The notes: a model not told the origin generated them from the sequence alone. Counted from the stretch's first letter, positions 50,832-59,715 are shown. The stretch: 64,000 bases of DNA from an uncultured Bacteroidales bacterium (GCA_900318175.1 ONJQ01000015.1:1-64000), one strand, 5' to 3'. Numbers and translations are program-made.

Positions 50832-51563
50832 CTATAGTTGTTTTGTTGCACCAAGGTGGAGAAACCAGCCGTCGTAGGAGGCGGTGAGGTTGAGCGACCC
50901 CACGGGATGGATGCCCGCTTCGGCAACGAAAGTGGTCTGGTTAGGCAGCCGGTAGGTGGCCTTGGCACTGAAGAACCAATTGGCCACACGCTCGACGATG
51001 AAGTCGTTGTAGTTGCTCCATCGCAGACCCACGTTCCACGGCGACGCGCCGAGCTGGTTGTTCCACCAGCCCTCGGCGGCAAACATGACGTTCATGGGTT
51101 CGAACACGGTGCCGCTGCCGCCGTTGCTGCGCTGGATGAGCTCGGCAATATAGCGGTTGCAAAGGCCAAGATGGAGGTTTACGTGGCGGGCATACCATGC
51201 CACTTGCAAGGCACCGGTGAACTCCTGCAGGTTGAGCGAGGGGAAATGGCGGAAGAGGTAGCTGTTCTCCAAAGCCAGCCTGCCGCCGGCGGACGAGGTG
51301 AAGAGCGTGGCCTGCCCGCAGAGTTTGGCAGCTATGCGGTTGCTGCTGGCATATTCTGCCCCCACAGAGAGGCGGAATGCCGGGGCAGCCTGCCAGTCCA
51401 GGATGAGGGCACCACCGCCGATGTCGACTGTGGCGTAGTGGAAATCGTAGAGGCCATAGCCCGTAAGGGTCAGCTGGCGGCTGGCGACGGGTTGCTCCTG
51501 CCCACGGGCTGCCGGGATGGCCGTCAAGGAGAGCAATAGCAGTAAAAGGGTCTTTGTTTTCAT
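50832..51563 (-). CDS. Predicted outer-membrane protein of unknown function
   Basis: 243 residues with a signal peptide (MKTKTLLLLLLSLTAIPAARG). The mature chain is beta-rich with alternating residues (LTLTGYGLYDFHYATVDIGG; KATYRLPNQTTFVAEAGIHP) and ends in an aromatic/Leu strand (GWFLHLGATKQL), consistent with a small barrel of 8-10 strands. No family recognised. It lies 46 bp after DUF4298 and 29 bp before the phosphoesterase, so three genes probably form one transcript. Confidence 0.7.
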   Translation of the reverse strand: MKTKTLLLLLLSLTAIPAARGQEQPVASRQLTLTGYGLYDFHYATVDIGGGALILDWQAAPAFRLSVGAEYASSNRIAAKLCGQATLFTSSAGGRLALENSYLFRHFPSLNLQEFTGALQVAWYARHVNLHLGLCNRYIAELIQRSNGGSGTVFEPMNVMFAAEGWWNNQLGASPWNVGLRWSNYNDFIVERVANWFFSAKATYRLPNQTTFVAEAGIHPVGSLNLTASYDGWFLHLGATKQL

Positions 51564-51609
51564 TGCGAAAGGGTTTATTGCATGATGATGTTGTTGTTGT
51601 CGAGTGGAT

Positions 51610-51915
51610 TCAGGGCTCGGGGGTGTCCTTCAGCCCTTGGGTGGCAAGTACCTGCATCTGTTGGAGCAACTCGCGGTTGCTTTCCAAGAGGTTCCAGATG
51701 CCATCCTCGCTCAGCACCCCGCGCTTCAGGTCCGGGGGCAGGAGGCCGCGCTCGTCGGCGGCAAGGTCCTTGCGCCAGTCGTCGCTGCCCAGATAGGCTG
51801 CCAACATGGCTATGGCGGGCTGCGCGGCCTTGAAGGCATTGAGGGCTGCCTCGGTCTGGGCAAGTGCCTCCGTGGCCTGGTCAAGGCATTGTTCCATTTC
51901 TTTTATGCGCATCAT
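51610..51915 (-). CDS. DUF4298 protein
   Basis: 101 residues, matching DUF4298 across its length: RIKEMEQCLDQATEALAQTE, AAYLGSDDWRKDLAADERGL and the hallmark LPPDLKRGVLSEDGIWNLLE. Small, helical, cytoplasmic. Family function is unknown. First gene of the three-gene minus-strand run to 49936. Confidence 0.88.
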   Translation of the reverse strand: MMRIKEMEQCLDQATEALAQTEAALNAFKAAQPAIAMLAAYLGSDDWRKDLAADERGLLPPDLKRGVLSEDGIWNLLESNRELLQQMQVLATQGLKDTPEP

Positions 51916-52115
51916 AGTGTACGGTCTGTTTTAGGGTTCACATTCATTGAAGAACTATTCAAATCCTTTTATGGTAGGGCGCAGGGGCATGTCCTCTTCC
52001 TACCACCCTCTGATAACGTCCCTTCCTGCCTTTTATTGTGTCCGGTTCTGACCCTCCCCTACTCTGCCCCAGAGCCCCTTGGCGAGCCTGTCTTCAAAAA
52101 AAAAATGCAAAAAAA

Positions 52116-52146
52116 CTTGCAGATTCGATTATTCTTTGTAACTTTG
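52116..52146 (+). promoter_or_regulatory. Promoter of the membrane protein / regulator / creD module
   Basis: CTTG (52116-52119), 19 bp, TAACTTTG (52139-52146), 26 bp before the ATG at 52172. The -7 box overlaps the palindromic site at 52141. Confidence 0.75.
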
Positions 52147-52157
52147 CAACTCAAAGT
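52141..52157. promoter_or_regulatory. Palindromic operator candidate, copy 1
   Basis: ACTTTG-CAACT-CAAAGT, a 17-bp palindrome overlapping the promoter -7 box and transcription start. An almost identical 17-bp site (ACTTTG-AACTT-CAAAGT) lies upstream of creD at 53160. Likely bound by the winged-helix protein encoded at 52819. Confidence 0.65.
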
Positions 52158-52171
52158 ACTCTCAATTCAAG

Positions 52172-52813
52172 ATGAACAACAACGACGCAATCAACACTCT
52201 CAGAGAGATAAAGGACATCATGCAGAAGTCCTCCCGCTTCCAGAACATAAGCGGATTTTCCATCATTATCATCGGGATTTACGCCTCCATCGTATCGCTG
52301 GGGGCATGGTTGTTGCTTGGGGAACATGAGCCCTACAGCTGGCTGCCCACATGGAGCACGGATTTTGCCCTCAACACTCCGGGACGCACCTGGACTGCCA
52401 TCCTTTGTGCTCTTGTGCTGCTGGTGGTCTCCTTCGGGACCGTCTGCCTCATGTCCTACTTCAAGACCAAGCGGGTCAACCACCGCTTTGTCTTCGACCA
52501 CACCGTGCGCCGCTCCCTGTGGGCCTTCTTCGTTCCCGCAGCCACTGGCGGACTGCTATGCCTTGCCATGCTGCAGCAGGGTCATTATGGCATCACCTCC
52601 TCCTTTATGCTGGTCTTCTATGGCCTTGCCCTCATCAATTGCGCTCACCACACCACCTCGCGCCTTGCCCTGCTCGGCTACGTCGAACTGCTGCTGGGCA
52701 TAGTGGACTGCTTTGTCGTCAGCCATGGCATCCTCTTCTGGTTCTTGGGGTTCGGCCTGTGGCACATCATCTTCGGCATCTTCTTCACCCTTAGCAACCG
52801 CCGTCAATCCTAA
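52172..52813 (+). CDS. Multi-pass membrane protein of the creD module
   Basis: 213 residues. A helical N-terminus (NDAINTLREIKDIMQKSSRF) precedes about five helices, from about residue 28 to 205, with a basic loop (KTKRVNHRF). Same plan as the membrane protein at 9183. It lies 5 bp before the winged-helix regulator and upstream of creD. No enzyme motif; could be a sensor or partner for the regulator. The neighbouring pair and operator site suggest autoregulation. Confidence 0.75.
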   Translation: MNNNDAINTLREIKDIMQKSSRFQNISGFSIIIIGIYASIVSLGAWLLLGEHEPYSWLPTWSTDFALNTPGRTWTAILCALVLLVVSFGTVCLMSYFKTKRVNHRFVFDHTVRRSLWAFFVPAATGGLLCLAMLQQGHYGITSSFMLVFYGLALINCAHHTTSRLALLGYVELLLGIVDCFVVSHGILFWFLGFGLWHIIFGIFFTLSNRRQS

Positions 52814-52818
52814 ACGCC

Positions 52819-53142
52819 ATGCCCGCCAACAGCTCCCACACGCTCCCCTCGCTCGACGGCCTCAACAAGGCCTTCGAAAGCAAAGCACGCCTTGGCATCA
52901 TGTCCGTGCTCATGGTCAACGAGTCCGCCGATTTTGCCACCCTCAAGCAGCTCCTCTCCCTCACTGACGGCAACCTGGCCAGCCACACCCGCGCCTTGGA
53001 GGAGTTGGGCTACATACAGTGCGAGAAACGCTTCATTGGCCGCAAACCCAACACCTCCTTCTCCGTCACACAGGCCGGCAGCCAAGCTTTCAAAGCACAC
53101 CTCAAAGCCCTCGAACTGTTTGTGGCACATGCCTCATCCTGA
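52819..53142 (+). CDS. Winged-helix transcriptional regulator of the creD module
   Basis: 107 residues, ArsR/MarR-like: PSLDGLNKAFESKARLGIMS, the recognition helix region LKQLLSLTDGNLASHTRALE and wing YIQCEKRFIGRKPNTSFSVT. It is a clear relative of the regulator at 8891 (both have LxxxFESKxRLxIMSxL-type starts and GNLxxH/Q motifs). It begins 5 bp after the membrane protein gene and is followed by the second 17-bp palindrome (53160) before creD. Its likely targets are the two palindromic sites flanking its operon. Confidence 0.85.
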   Translation: MPANSSHTLPSLDGLNKAFESKARLGIMSVLMVNESADFATLKQLLSLTDGNLASHTRALEELGYIQCEKRFIGRKPNTSFSVTQAGSQAFKAHLKALELFVAHASS

Positions 53143-53159
53143 TTTTTTTTGACCCTCAT

Positions 53160-53176
53160 ACTTTGAACTTCAAAGT
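53160..53176. promoter_or_regulatory. Palindromic operator candidate, copy 2
   Basis: ACTTTG-AACTT-CAAAGT, a near-perfect palindrome (8-bp arms ACTTTGAA/TTCAAAGT) 50 bp before the creD ATG. It shares outer arms and spacing with the site at 52141. Confidence 0.65.
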
Positions 53177-53225
53177 TCTTTCGAATAGTAATAAAACAAA
53201 TAATAACCCTTAAAAAACAACAATC

Positions 53226-54533
53226 ATGCAAGAGAACAATCGCACCAACGCCCTTCTGGGCACAAGCAACCGAAACAACCTCCGCTTGGGAATCAAACTT
53301 TCCCTCATCGTCGTCATCAGCCTGCTGCTGCTCATTCCGCAAGCCATCATCATGAACATGGTGAACGAGCGAAGCAACACCGAGCAAACTGCCGACATCG
53401 AAGTATGCGAGAAATGGGGCACTGGGCAGACCCTTACAGGCCCCGTGCTCTTCATTCCCGGCGACAGCGCCGCCGCCAACGTATACATCCTGCCCGAAGA
53501 GCTGAACATCAAAGGCGACATCAACTCGCGCACCCTGAAGCGCGGCATCTACGATTTCACGGTCTACGAATCGGGAATCGACCTTGCCGGCCATTTCGTC
53601 CTGCCCAAAGAGCTCAGTGCCGAACGACTCAAAAGGCTCCGCACCGACCGCGCCAAGCTCCTCTTTGCCATCAGCGACTTCCGCGGATTCACGGACAATC
53701 CCACCCTCGCCCTGGACGGCAAACCGGTCGATCTCTCCGCCGAAGCCCTGCATCTGGGCAACAGCGATGCCCTTTCGTGCGATGTGAACATAAGCTCGCT
53801 CCTCTATGGCGGTGCCCTCAACTATCAACTCCACGTTCCCCTCAAAGGTTCCGACCACCTCTACTTCCTGCCCATGGGACGCACCACTTCGGTCCACCTG
53901 GCCTCCGACTGCGTCACACCCAGCTTCACAGGCCGCTACCTCCCCGCCCAACGCGAAGTGACAGACCAAGGTTTCACCGCCGACTGGAAAGTGCTGGCTC
54001 TGAACCGCGACTTTGCACAAGTGCTCAGCACACACTCCGAGCTCAAAAACGCCCAGCCCTTTGGTGTCGACCTCAAAGTACCCGTCATGCAGTACCAGCA
54101 GACCACCCGCAGCATCAAGTATGCCTATCTCATCATCCTGCTCACCTTTGCCGTGGTCTTCTTTGTCGAAATCCGCCGCCAGACGCCTGTCCACCCTGTC
54201 CAATATGCCCTTGTAGGCATCGCCCTCATGCTCTTCTACACGCTGTTGCTCTCCTTCTCCGAGCATCTCACTTTCCTCCTCTCCTACCTCATTGCCTCCG
54301 TCATGACCATCGGCCTCATCACCCTCTTTGTGCGTGCCCTTCTCCGCAACACTCGCGCCGCCCTCATTATTGGCGCGCTGCTTGTGGTGCTCTACGCCTT
54401 TATCTACATCATCATGCAGCTGGAAAGCTACGCCCTCCTTGTCGGCAGCCTGGGCGTCTTCGCCATCCTGGCAACAGCCATGTATGCCTCACAAAAAATC
54501 AACTGGTACCCAAAAACAGAGGAAAATAGTTAA
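53226..54533 (+). CDS. creD: Inner-membrane protein CreD
   Basis: 435 residues. An N-terminal helix (IKLSLIVVISLLLLIPQAII) precedes a large periplasmic domain (about 50-295), with GPVLFIPGDSAA and LNIKGDINSRTLKRGIYDFT, then five or six helices from about 298. It ends ASQKINWYPKTEE, matching the CreD family. CreD is tied to envelope stress and beta-lactam response in proteobacteria; in Bacteroidota it usually has a local winged-helix regulator, as here. It follows the regulator by 83 bp containing the second palindrome. Confidence 0.92.
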   Translation: MQENNRTNALLGTSNRNNLRLGIKLSLIVVISLLLLIPQAIIMNMVNERSNTEQTADIEVCEKWGTGQTLTGPVLFIPGDSAAANVYILPEELNIKGDINSRTLKRGIYDFTVYESGIDLAGHFVLPKELSAERLKRLRTDRAKLLFAISDFRGFTDNPTLALDGKPVDLSAEALHLGNSDALSCDVNISSLLYGGALNYQLHVPLKGSDHLYFLPMGRTTSVHLASDCVTPSFTGRYLPAQREVTDQGFTADWKVLALNRDFAQVLSTHSELKNAQPFGVDLKVPVMQYQQTTRSIKYAYLIILLTFAVVFFVEIRRQTPVHPVQYALVGIALMLFYTLLLSFSEHLTFLLSYLIASVMTIGLITLFVRALLRNTRAALIIGALLVVLYAFIYIIMQLESYALLVGSLGVFAILATAMYASQKINWYPKTEENS

Positions 54534-54540
54534 ACGGCGT

Positions 54541-54571
54541 TATGAAATAGCGTGTAATATGCTATTTCATA
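54541..54571. repeat. 11-bp inverted repeat after creD
   Basis: TATGAAATAGC / GCTATTTCATA with a 9-base loop, 7 bp after the creD stop. No T-run, so it is probably not a terminator by itself. Confidence 0.6.
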
Positions 54572-54594
54572 CGCAAATAAGACCATCGGTGAAT

Positions 54595-54655
54595 GCCCGT
54601 TCAACGCTCGTTCAATATTCATTCAATATTGAACGAGCGTTGAACGGGCTTTTTT
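54595..54655 (+). terminator. Very long Rho-independent terminator
   Basis: Perfect 25-bp stem (54595-54619 / 54625-54649) with a 5-base CATTC loop and six T residues (54650-54655). It is the longest perfect hairpin in the window and ends the creD transcript. The remaining part of the 508-bp gap before 55042 holds a promoter and nothing else I can name. Confidence 0.92.
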
Positions 54656-54977
54656 CGAACGAGCATCGGACGGACAAACTTGCAGCCGTGAAAATCTCTG
54701 GGGCCTTAGGCCAAGGCCAAGGGCTGCACAGTGGGCGGTATCGGCAGCAATCGGATTGAATGTTAAAGTGGAGATACAGGCATTGGCGAAAAAAGAAAAA
54801 TGCCGGGAGGGAAGCCCCTCGGGCAAAATGAGTAGACACAGGAAATACCATAGCAAGGACATTTCTTTCAAACGCCGAATGTGAATAGTGCTAATATTAA
54901 TACACTGTATACTTGGAAATTGCACTTTGACAGAAAGAATATGAAACGTCTTATCCAAAGAGTTCTGGCAAAGTTTT

Positions 54978-55009
54978 TTTGTTGGAATGCGGAAAAAGGT
55001 GTATCTTTG
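54978..55009 (+). promoter_or_regulatory. Bacteroidota-type promoter of zapA operon
   Basis: TTTG (54978-54981), 20 bp, TATCTTTG (55002-55009), 33 bp before the ATG at 55042. Both elements match the consensus. Confidence 0.8.
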
Positions 55010-55041
55010 CACCGCTTTTTGTAGTATAAACTGGCATAGTT

Positions 55042-55335
55042 ATGTTTGATTTTGAAGCTGCTGTAGTGGAGATAGAACGTAAGGTTCGGAGGTTGATTGG
55101 AGAGAATCAACGTCTGCGAGTGGAGGCGGAGAAGGCAAACGAGCAGTGCCAGCAGCTGCAAGAGCAAGTGGACAAACAAAATATAGTAATTAATAATTTA
55201 AAGGAAGAAAACAATAATTTAAAATTAGGGAACACGCTGACTCAAAAGGGCGATTCTGTAGAGATTAAACTGAAGATCAACCAACTGATACGAAGCATAG
55301 ATAAAAGTTTGGCATTAATCAACAAAACTGAATAG
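55042..55335 (+). CDS. ZapB-like coiled-coil protein
   Basis: 97 residues, mostly a continuous coiled coil (about 10-65; IERKVRRLIGENQRLRVEAE; QQLQEQVDKQNIVINNLKEE). The end contains EIKLKINQLIRSIDKSLALI. Stands 28 bp before zapA in the same transcript, so a division-septum role like ZapB is likely by position and shape, but sequence similarity to ZapB is not clear. A+T-rich stretch (KEENNNLK region). Confidence 0.7.
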   Translation: MFDFEAAVVEIERKVRRLIGENQRLRVEAEKANEQCQQLQEQVDKQNIVINNLKEENNNLKLGNTLTQKGDSVEIKLKINQLIRSIDKSLALINKTE

Positions 55336-55363
55336 TCAACAAAGCAACAGGACAGACACAACA

Positions 55364-55648
55364 ATGAGCGAACTACCGGCCACAATAAGGATTATGGAAA
55401 GGCCATACCGCATGAGAATCAACGCAGAGGACGAGCAATATCTGCGCCAAGCTGCGGCATTGATTAACTCGCAGGCCGATAGTTACGCTAAGATGTATGC
55501 CTATAATGACCGCCAGGACTTGTTGGCAATGGTGGCACTGACACAGATTACCCAGTTCCTGAAGATGCAAACCACACAACGGTTTGAGGACACAGGGCTG
55601 GAGGACAGGCTCACCGAGATAAACCGACTGCTCGACAGCGTTGACTGA
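55364..55648 (+). CDS. zapA: Cell division protein ZapA
   Basis: 94 residues. ZapA crosslinks FtsZ filaments at the Z-ring. Sequence fits: TIRIMERPYRMRINAEDEQY, LRQAAALINSQADSYAKMYA, then RQDLLAMVALTQITQFLKMQ. It lies directly after the coiled-coil gene and just before the 6S-like RNA and rny; zapA followed by 6S RNA is also seen in proteobacteria. Confidence 0.9.
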   Translation: MSELPATIRIMERPYRMRINAEDEQYLRQAAALINSQADSYAKMYAYNDRQDLLAMVALTQITQFLKMQTTQRFEDTGLEDRLTEINRLLDSVD

Positions 55649-55723
55649 GCCATGACCAAGGCCCACCAACCCCGCACCCGCAAAGGGGCACAGGCCACGG
55701 ACATGAACTATTCAGAGAAGAAT

Positions 55724-55879
55724 CCTGCATCGAATCCGAAACAGTTTGTAAACTCAACACCATTTACAAACCGAGTAAGCTCAGGGGTGGGTAGGTTGTA
55801 TAGCTGAGACACCCGGCACTCAAATCCTAACGTTTCAGAGTTTACCATAACTCCCGGAGGGTTCGGTGCAGGTTTTTTT
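55724..55879 (+). ncRNA. ssrS: 6S-like RNA (SsrS; Bacteroidales-1-type)
   Basis: An untranslated stretch after zapA. The ends pair: CCTGCATCGAA (55724-55734) with TTCGGTGCAGG (55862-55872), followed by TTTTTTT. Inside, GTAAACTC pairs with GAGTTTAC (55748-55755 with about 55838-55845), and an inner arm carries GCTCAGG...GCTGAG, leaving open loops, like the long hairpin with a central bubble of 6S RNA. 6S RNA binds the housekeeping RNA polymerase. Evidence is structure and synteny (zapA - RNA), not a family alignment. The exact 5' end is uncertain. Confidence 0.7.
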
Positions 55880-55953
55880 AAGGACTAAGATTGAACTGAA
55901 AGACCCACAGGCGGGAAGCCGTTCCCCAAACAAAAACAACTTAACAACTAACT

Positions 55954-57495
55954 ATGATTGTAATAGGAATCATTATCGGAATCATTGTTGGCGGCGGCGC
56001 CGGAGTATGGCTGGCCACCAACACACTGCGCAACCGCTTGTTGGCCAAGAGCCAGCAGGTGCTGAAGGACGCCGAGGAAAAAGGCGAGATGATTAAGAAG
56101 GACAAAATCCTGCAAGCCAAGGAGAAGTTCCTGCAACTGAAGAGCGAGCACGACAAACAGGTGAACGAGAAGAACAGCGCCATCCGCGAACAGGAACAGA
56201 AACTGAAACAGCGCGAGCAGTCGTTGAACCAGAAGGTGGAAGACCTGCAAAAGAAGAGCAACGAGCTGAAACAGGTGAGCGAGAACCTGAACGGCCAAAT
56301 AGAAGTGCTCCGCAAACGCCAGGCAGAAGTGGAGAAGGTATACAACGAGAGCATCGAGAAGCTGGAACACATCGCCGGCATGACCGCCGACGAGGCCAAA
56401 CAGCACCTCATCGAGATGATGACGGACGAGGCCAAGTCCGAGGCAGCCAGCAACATCATGGACATTGTGGAGGAAGCCAAAATCACCGCCAACGAGCAAG
56501 CCAAGAAGATTGTCATCCAGTCCATCCAGCGCACCGCCACCGAGAACGCCATCGAGAACACCGTCAGCGTGTTCAACCTGGAGAACGAGGAGGTGAAAGG
56601 CCGCATTATTGGCCGCGAAGGCCGCAACATCCGCGCCCTCGAAAGCCTGACGGGCGTAGAGATTATCATCGACGACTCGCCCGACGCCATCATCATCAGC
56701 GGCTTCGACCCCGTCCGCCGCGAGATTGCACGTCTGTCGCTGCATAAACTGGTGACCGACGGTCGTATCCATCCCGCCCGCATCGAAGAGGTGGTCGCCA
56801 AGACCCGCCGCCAGATTGAGCAGGAGATTGCCGAGGTGGGCAAACGCACCTGCATAGACCTTGGCATCAACAACATGAACCACGAGTTGATGCGCATGGT
56901 GGGCCGCATGAAATACCGTTCGTCCTACGGTCAGAACCTGCTGCAGCACAGCCGCGAGGTGGCCAACCTGGCAGCCACGATGGCCTCGGAGCTGGGCCTC
57001 AACCCCAAACTGGCCAAACGCGCCGGACTGCTGCACGACATCGGCAAGGTGCCTGAGACCGACCCCGAGCTGCCACATGCAATCTTTGGCATGAAGCTGG
57101 CCGAGAAGTACAAGGAGCATCCCGAAGTTTGCAACGCCATCGGTGCTCACCACGACGAAACCGAAATGACCAACCTCATCTCGCCCATCATCCAGGTGTG
57201 CGACGCCATCAGTGGTGCCCGTCCCGGCGCCCGCCGCGAGGTGGTGGAGGCCTACATCAACCGCCTCAAGAAACTGGAGGACATGGCCATGACCTACCCC
57301 GGCGTGGTGAAGACCTACGCCATCCAGGCCGGTCGCGAACTGCGCGTCATCGTGGGTGCCGAGAAGGTGAGCGATGCCGAGGCTACAAAGCTGAGCTTCG
57401 ACCTCTCGCGCCAGATTCAGAACGAGATGACCTATCCCGGCCAAATCAAGGTAACCGTCATCCGCGAAACCCGCGCCGTAAACTACGCAAAATAA
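55954..57495 (+). CDS. rny: Ribonuclease Y
   Basis: 513 residues. An N-terminal helix ([20 protein letters not shown]), a long coiled coil (about 35-200, NKKVNEKNS..., QQREQ), a KH domain ([20 protein letters not shown]) and an HD domain ([40 protein letters not shown]). Membrane-anchored endoribonuclease that starts mRNA decay. Normal length. It follows the 6S-like RNA by about 75 bp and is monocistronic or coupled with lgt, 92 bp on. Confidence 0.95.
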   Translation: MIVIGIIIGIIVGGGAGVWLATNTLRNRLLAKSQQVLKDAEEKGEMIKKDKILQAKEKFLQLKSEHDKQVNEKNSAIREQEQKLKQREQSLNQKVEDLQKKSNELKQVSENLNGQIEVLRKRQAEVEKVYNESIEKLEHIAGMTADEAKQHLIEMMTDEAKSEAASNIMDIVEEAKITANEQAKKIVIQSIQRTATENAIENTVSVFNLENEEVKGRIIGREGRNIRALESLTGVEIIIDDSPDAIIISGFDPVRREIARLSLHKLVTDGRIHPARIEEVVAKTRRQIEQEIAEVGKRTCIDLGINNMNHELMRMVGRMKYRSSYGQNLLQHSREVANLAATMASELGLNPKLAKRAGLLHDIGKVPETDPELPHAIFGMKLAEKYKEHPEVCNAIGAHHDETEMTNLISPIIQVCDAISGARPGARREVVEAYINRLKKLEDMAMTYPGVVKTYAIQAGRELRVIVGAEKVSDAEATKLSFDLSRQIQNEMTYPGQIKVTVIRETRAVNYAK

Positions 57496-57509
57496 TACAT
57501 TACTGAATG

Positions 57510-57587
57510 GAAAGTTGAAGATTGAAGATTACCAGCTGCGTCAGCCTAATTTTCAATTTTCAACTTTCATTTTTCAATTTAATCAAG
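57510..57587. repeat. AAAGTTGAAGATTGAAG filler before lgt
   Basis: TGGAAAGTTGAAGATTGAAG, then TTTTCAATTTTCAACTTTCA and TTTTTCAATTT: two oppositely oriented runs of the same AT-rich word, between rny and lgt. Similar filler at 48987. Confidence 0.6.
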
Positions 57588-58451
57588 ATGCTGCTTAATT
57601 TCATCAATTGGAATGTCGACCCCGTAATGTTCCACATCGGCTCCTTTGCCGTGCGTTACTATTCGCTGGGGTTCCTGTTTGCCTTTGTGCTGGGATACTT
57701 GATTTTCGCCAACATGTTCAAACGCGAAAAGGTAGACCCCAAATACTTGGAGAACCTCCTGCTGTGGATGTTCGTGGCCACACTGGTGGGAGCCCGTCTG
57801 GGCCATTGCCTGTTCTATCAGCCCGACTACTTCCTCACCGCCTCGCACTGGCCGGAAATCTTTCTTCCCATTGACCTGTCCACAGGCCGCTTCACGGGCT
57901 ACGAGGGGCTTGCCAGCCACGGTGCCGCAATAGCCATCCTGCTCACCATCTGGCTCTACTGCCGCAAGAACAAGTTCAACGCCTGGTGGCTCCTGGACCG
58001 CCTTGTGATTGTGGTGGCCCTTGGCGGTGCCTTTATCCGCTTGGGCAACCTCTTCAACAGTGAAATCTACGGCGTCGAGACCTCCCTGCCTTGGGGCTTC
58101 ATCTATCAGCGCAACGGCGAGACCGTACCCAAGCATCCCACCCAAATCTACGAGTCCCTCTCCTACCTCATCATCTTTGCCGCATGCTACATCACCTACC
58201 TCCGCAAAGAGGGCAAGCTGCACAATGGCCGCCTCTTCGGCTGGTGGATGATAGCCTTGTGGGGCGTGCGTTTCTTGGTGGAGTTTGTGAAGGAGGAACA
58301 GGTGGACTTCGAGAAAGGCATGACCCTCGACATGGGGCAGTGGCTCAGCATTCCCATGATTCTGGCCGGCGTTGCGATGGTCATCCTGTCGCACAAAGGC
58401 CTTCTGAAAGAAGGCATCCGCACAACGGACTATAAACCCAACAAAAAATAA
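57588..58451 (+). CDS. lgt: Prolipoprotein diacylglyceryl transferase
   Basis: 287 residues from the ATG at 57588; the longer frame start at 57522 reads through the AT-rich filler and is rejected. Seven helices. The Lgt signature [17 protein letters not shown] (Arg and Glu of the family) and FRYYSLGF-like [15 protein letters not shown] are present, with [15 protein letters not shown]. It attaches the diacylglyceryl group to the lipobox Cys of lipoproteins at the inner membrane. It is probably co-transcribed with gpmA, 14 bp downstream. Confidence 0.95.
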   Translation: MLLNFINWNVDPVMFHIGSFAVRYYSLGFLFAFVLGYLIFANMFKREKVDPKYLENLLLWMFVATLVGARLGHCLFYQPDYFLTASHWPEIFLPIDLSTGRFTGYEGLASHGAAIAILLTIWLYCRKNKFNAWWLLDRLVIVVALGGAFIRLGNLFNSEIYGVETSLPWGFIYQRNGETVPKHPTQIYESLSYLIIFAACYITYLRKEGKLHNGRLFGWWMIALWGVRFLVEFVKEEQVDFEKGMTLDMGQWLSIPMILAGVAMVILSHKGLLKEGIRTTDYKPNKK

Positions 58452-58465
58452 TAATCGCAATACAA

Positions 58466-59212
58466 ATGAAAAAACTTATCTTAGTACGCCACGGCGAAAG
58501 CGAGTGGAATAAAATGAATCTTTTTACCGGTTGGACCGATGTTGACCTTACCCCCTACGGCATGTGCGAGGCCTATATGGCTGGCCGTCTGCTGAAGGAT
58601 GAGGGCTACCGTCCCACCATGTGCTACACTTCCTACCTGAAACGCGCCGTCAAAACCCTCAACCAGATTCTCGACGCCATGGACATGGACTACCTGCCCG
58701 TGGAGAAAAGCTGGCGCCTCAATGAGAAGAGCTACGGAGCCCTGCAAGGAGCCAACAAGGCCGAGACCCTGAAGAAATACGGCGAAGAGAAACTGATGCA
58801 ATGGCGTCGCAGCTACGACGTACAACCCCCTGCACTTGACATCGACGACAAGCGCAATCCCCGCAAAGACCCCCGCTACAACGCCGTCAGCGACGCTGAA
58901 CTGCCCGCCACCGAGGCCCTCTGCGACACCATCGCACGCCTCATGCCCTACTACGAAGGCACCATCCTCCCCGCCTTCCAGCAGCACGACGAGGTCATGG
59001 TTGTGGCCCACGGCAACAGCCTTCGCGGTATTGTCAAGACCCTCAAAGGAATAAGCGATGCCGACATCGTAGGCTTCAATATTCCCACCGCTGTACCCTA
59101 CATTTTTGAATTTGACGACCAAATGAACCTCAAAAATGACTTCTATTTGGGCAACCAAGAGGAAATTCAACGCAAAATAGAAGGCGTTAAGAATCAGGCA
59201 AAAAAGAAATAA
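58466..59212 (+). CDS. gpmA: 2,3-bisphosphoglycerate-dependent phosphoglycerate mutase
   Basis: 248 residues, normal length. Catalytic [20 protein letters not shown] contains the phospho-His (His9 in this numbering) of the RHG motif; the second His is in [20 protein letters not shown]. It interconverts 3- and 2-phosphoglycerate in glycolysis. Starts 14 bp after lgt. An A-rich stretch follows its end before the tRNA promoter. Confidence 0.95.
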   Translation: MKKLILVRHGESEWNKMNLFTGWTDVDLTPYGMCEAYMAGRLLKDEGYRPTMCYTSYLKRAVKTLNQILDAMDMDYLPVEKSWRLNEKSYGALQGANKAETLKKYGEEKLMQWRRSYDVQPPALDIDDKRNPRKDPRYNAVSDAELPATEALCDTIARLMPYYEGTILPAFQQHDEVMVVAHGNSLRGIVKTLKGISDADIVGFNIPTAVPYIFEFDDQMNLKNDFYLGNQEEIQRKIEGVKNQAKKK

Positions 59213-59246
59213 TTTAGTGCTGAAAAGTGCAAAAAACGAAAAAAGT

Positions 59247-59278
59247 TTTGTCCAATTAAAAAAAAGTTCGTACTTTTG
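59247..59278 (+). promoter_or_regulatory. Promoter of the tRNA cluster
   Basis: TTTG (59247-59250), 20 bp, TACTTTTG (59271-59278), about 50 bp before tRNA-Ser. Confidence 0.7.
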
Positions 59279-59330
59279 CACCCGATTTCGCTGAGGGAAA
59301 ACAAAGGTTTTCACAGAAATCGACAGCTAC

Positions 59331-59421
59331 GGAGAGGTGGGTGAGTGGCTGAAACCAACAGTTTGCTAAACTGTCGTACTCGATTAGGGTACCGGGGGTT
59401 CGAATCCCCCCTTCTCCGCCA
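59331..59421 (+). tRNA. tRNA-Ser(GCT)
   Basis: Acceptor arms GGAGAGG / CTTCTCC, anticodon GCT at 59365-59367 within CAGTTTGCTAAACTG, a long variable arm as in serine tRNAs, T-arm GGTTCGAATC, and an encoded GCCA end. Confidence 0.95.
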
Positions 59422-59433
59422 AGCAAGAGAGAA

Positions 59434-59458
59434 AGACGTCCACGAGGCGTCTTTTTTC
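59434..59458 (+). terminator. Terminator after tRNA-Ser
   Basis: AGACGTC-CACGA-GGCGTCT with one G-U pair, followed by TTTTT; lies before tRNA-Pro. Confidence 0.7.
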
Positions 59459-59468
59459 TTAAAGGCAA

Positions 59469-59543
59469 CGGGATATGGCGTAGTCCGGTTAGCGCGCCTG
59501 CTTTGGGAGCAGGAGATCGCCTGTTCGAATCAGGCTATCCCGA
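59469..59543 (+). tRNA. tRNA-Pro(TGG)
   Basis: Acceptor CGGGATA / TATCCCG, D-arm, anticodon stem CCTGC-GCAGG with loop TTTGGGA (anticodon TGG at 59504-59506), T-arm CCTGTTCGAATCAGG. CCA is not encoded. Confidence 0.95.
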
Positions 59544-59628
59544 CAAGTGAACGTGTTAATGTGTGAATACGTCGATTTGTTGGTCAGATGTACGAAATAA
59601 CACATTAACAAATTAACGAGTTCAAGAA
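59543..59628. repeat. ATTAACACATTC-type filler between tRNAs
   Basis: GTGAACGTGTTAATGTGTGA, then AACACATTAACAAATTAACG and AGTTCAAG, spanning the gap between tRNA-Pro and tRNA-Arg. Same family as in 25964 and 27472. Confidence 0.75.
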
Positions 59629-59630
59629 GC

Positions 59631-59704
59631 GGTTCCGTAGCTCAGCTGGATAGAGCAACTGCCTTCTAAGCAGTAGGTCCTGCGTTCGAATCGCAGCGGA
59701 ATCA
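59631..59704 (+). tRNA. tRNA-Arg(TCT)
   Basis: Acceptor GGTTCCG / CGGAATC (one G-U pair), anticodon stem ACTGC / GCAGT with loop CTTCTAA (anticodon TCT at 59665-59667), T-arm CTGCGTTCGAATCGCAG. CCA is not encoded. Confidence 0.95.
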
Positions 59705-59715
59705 CTAATCAACGA

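Noticed and set aside
53010-54266. 418-residue minus-strand ORF opposite creD
   Set aside because: Shadow of creD; the opposite strand carries all motifs, helices and the palindromic regulatory site.
55948-57444. 498-residue minus-strand ORF opposite rny
   Set aside because: Shadow of RNase Y, whose KH and HD motifs are unmistakable; the antisense frame is leucine/histidine-rich without motifs.
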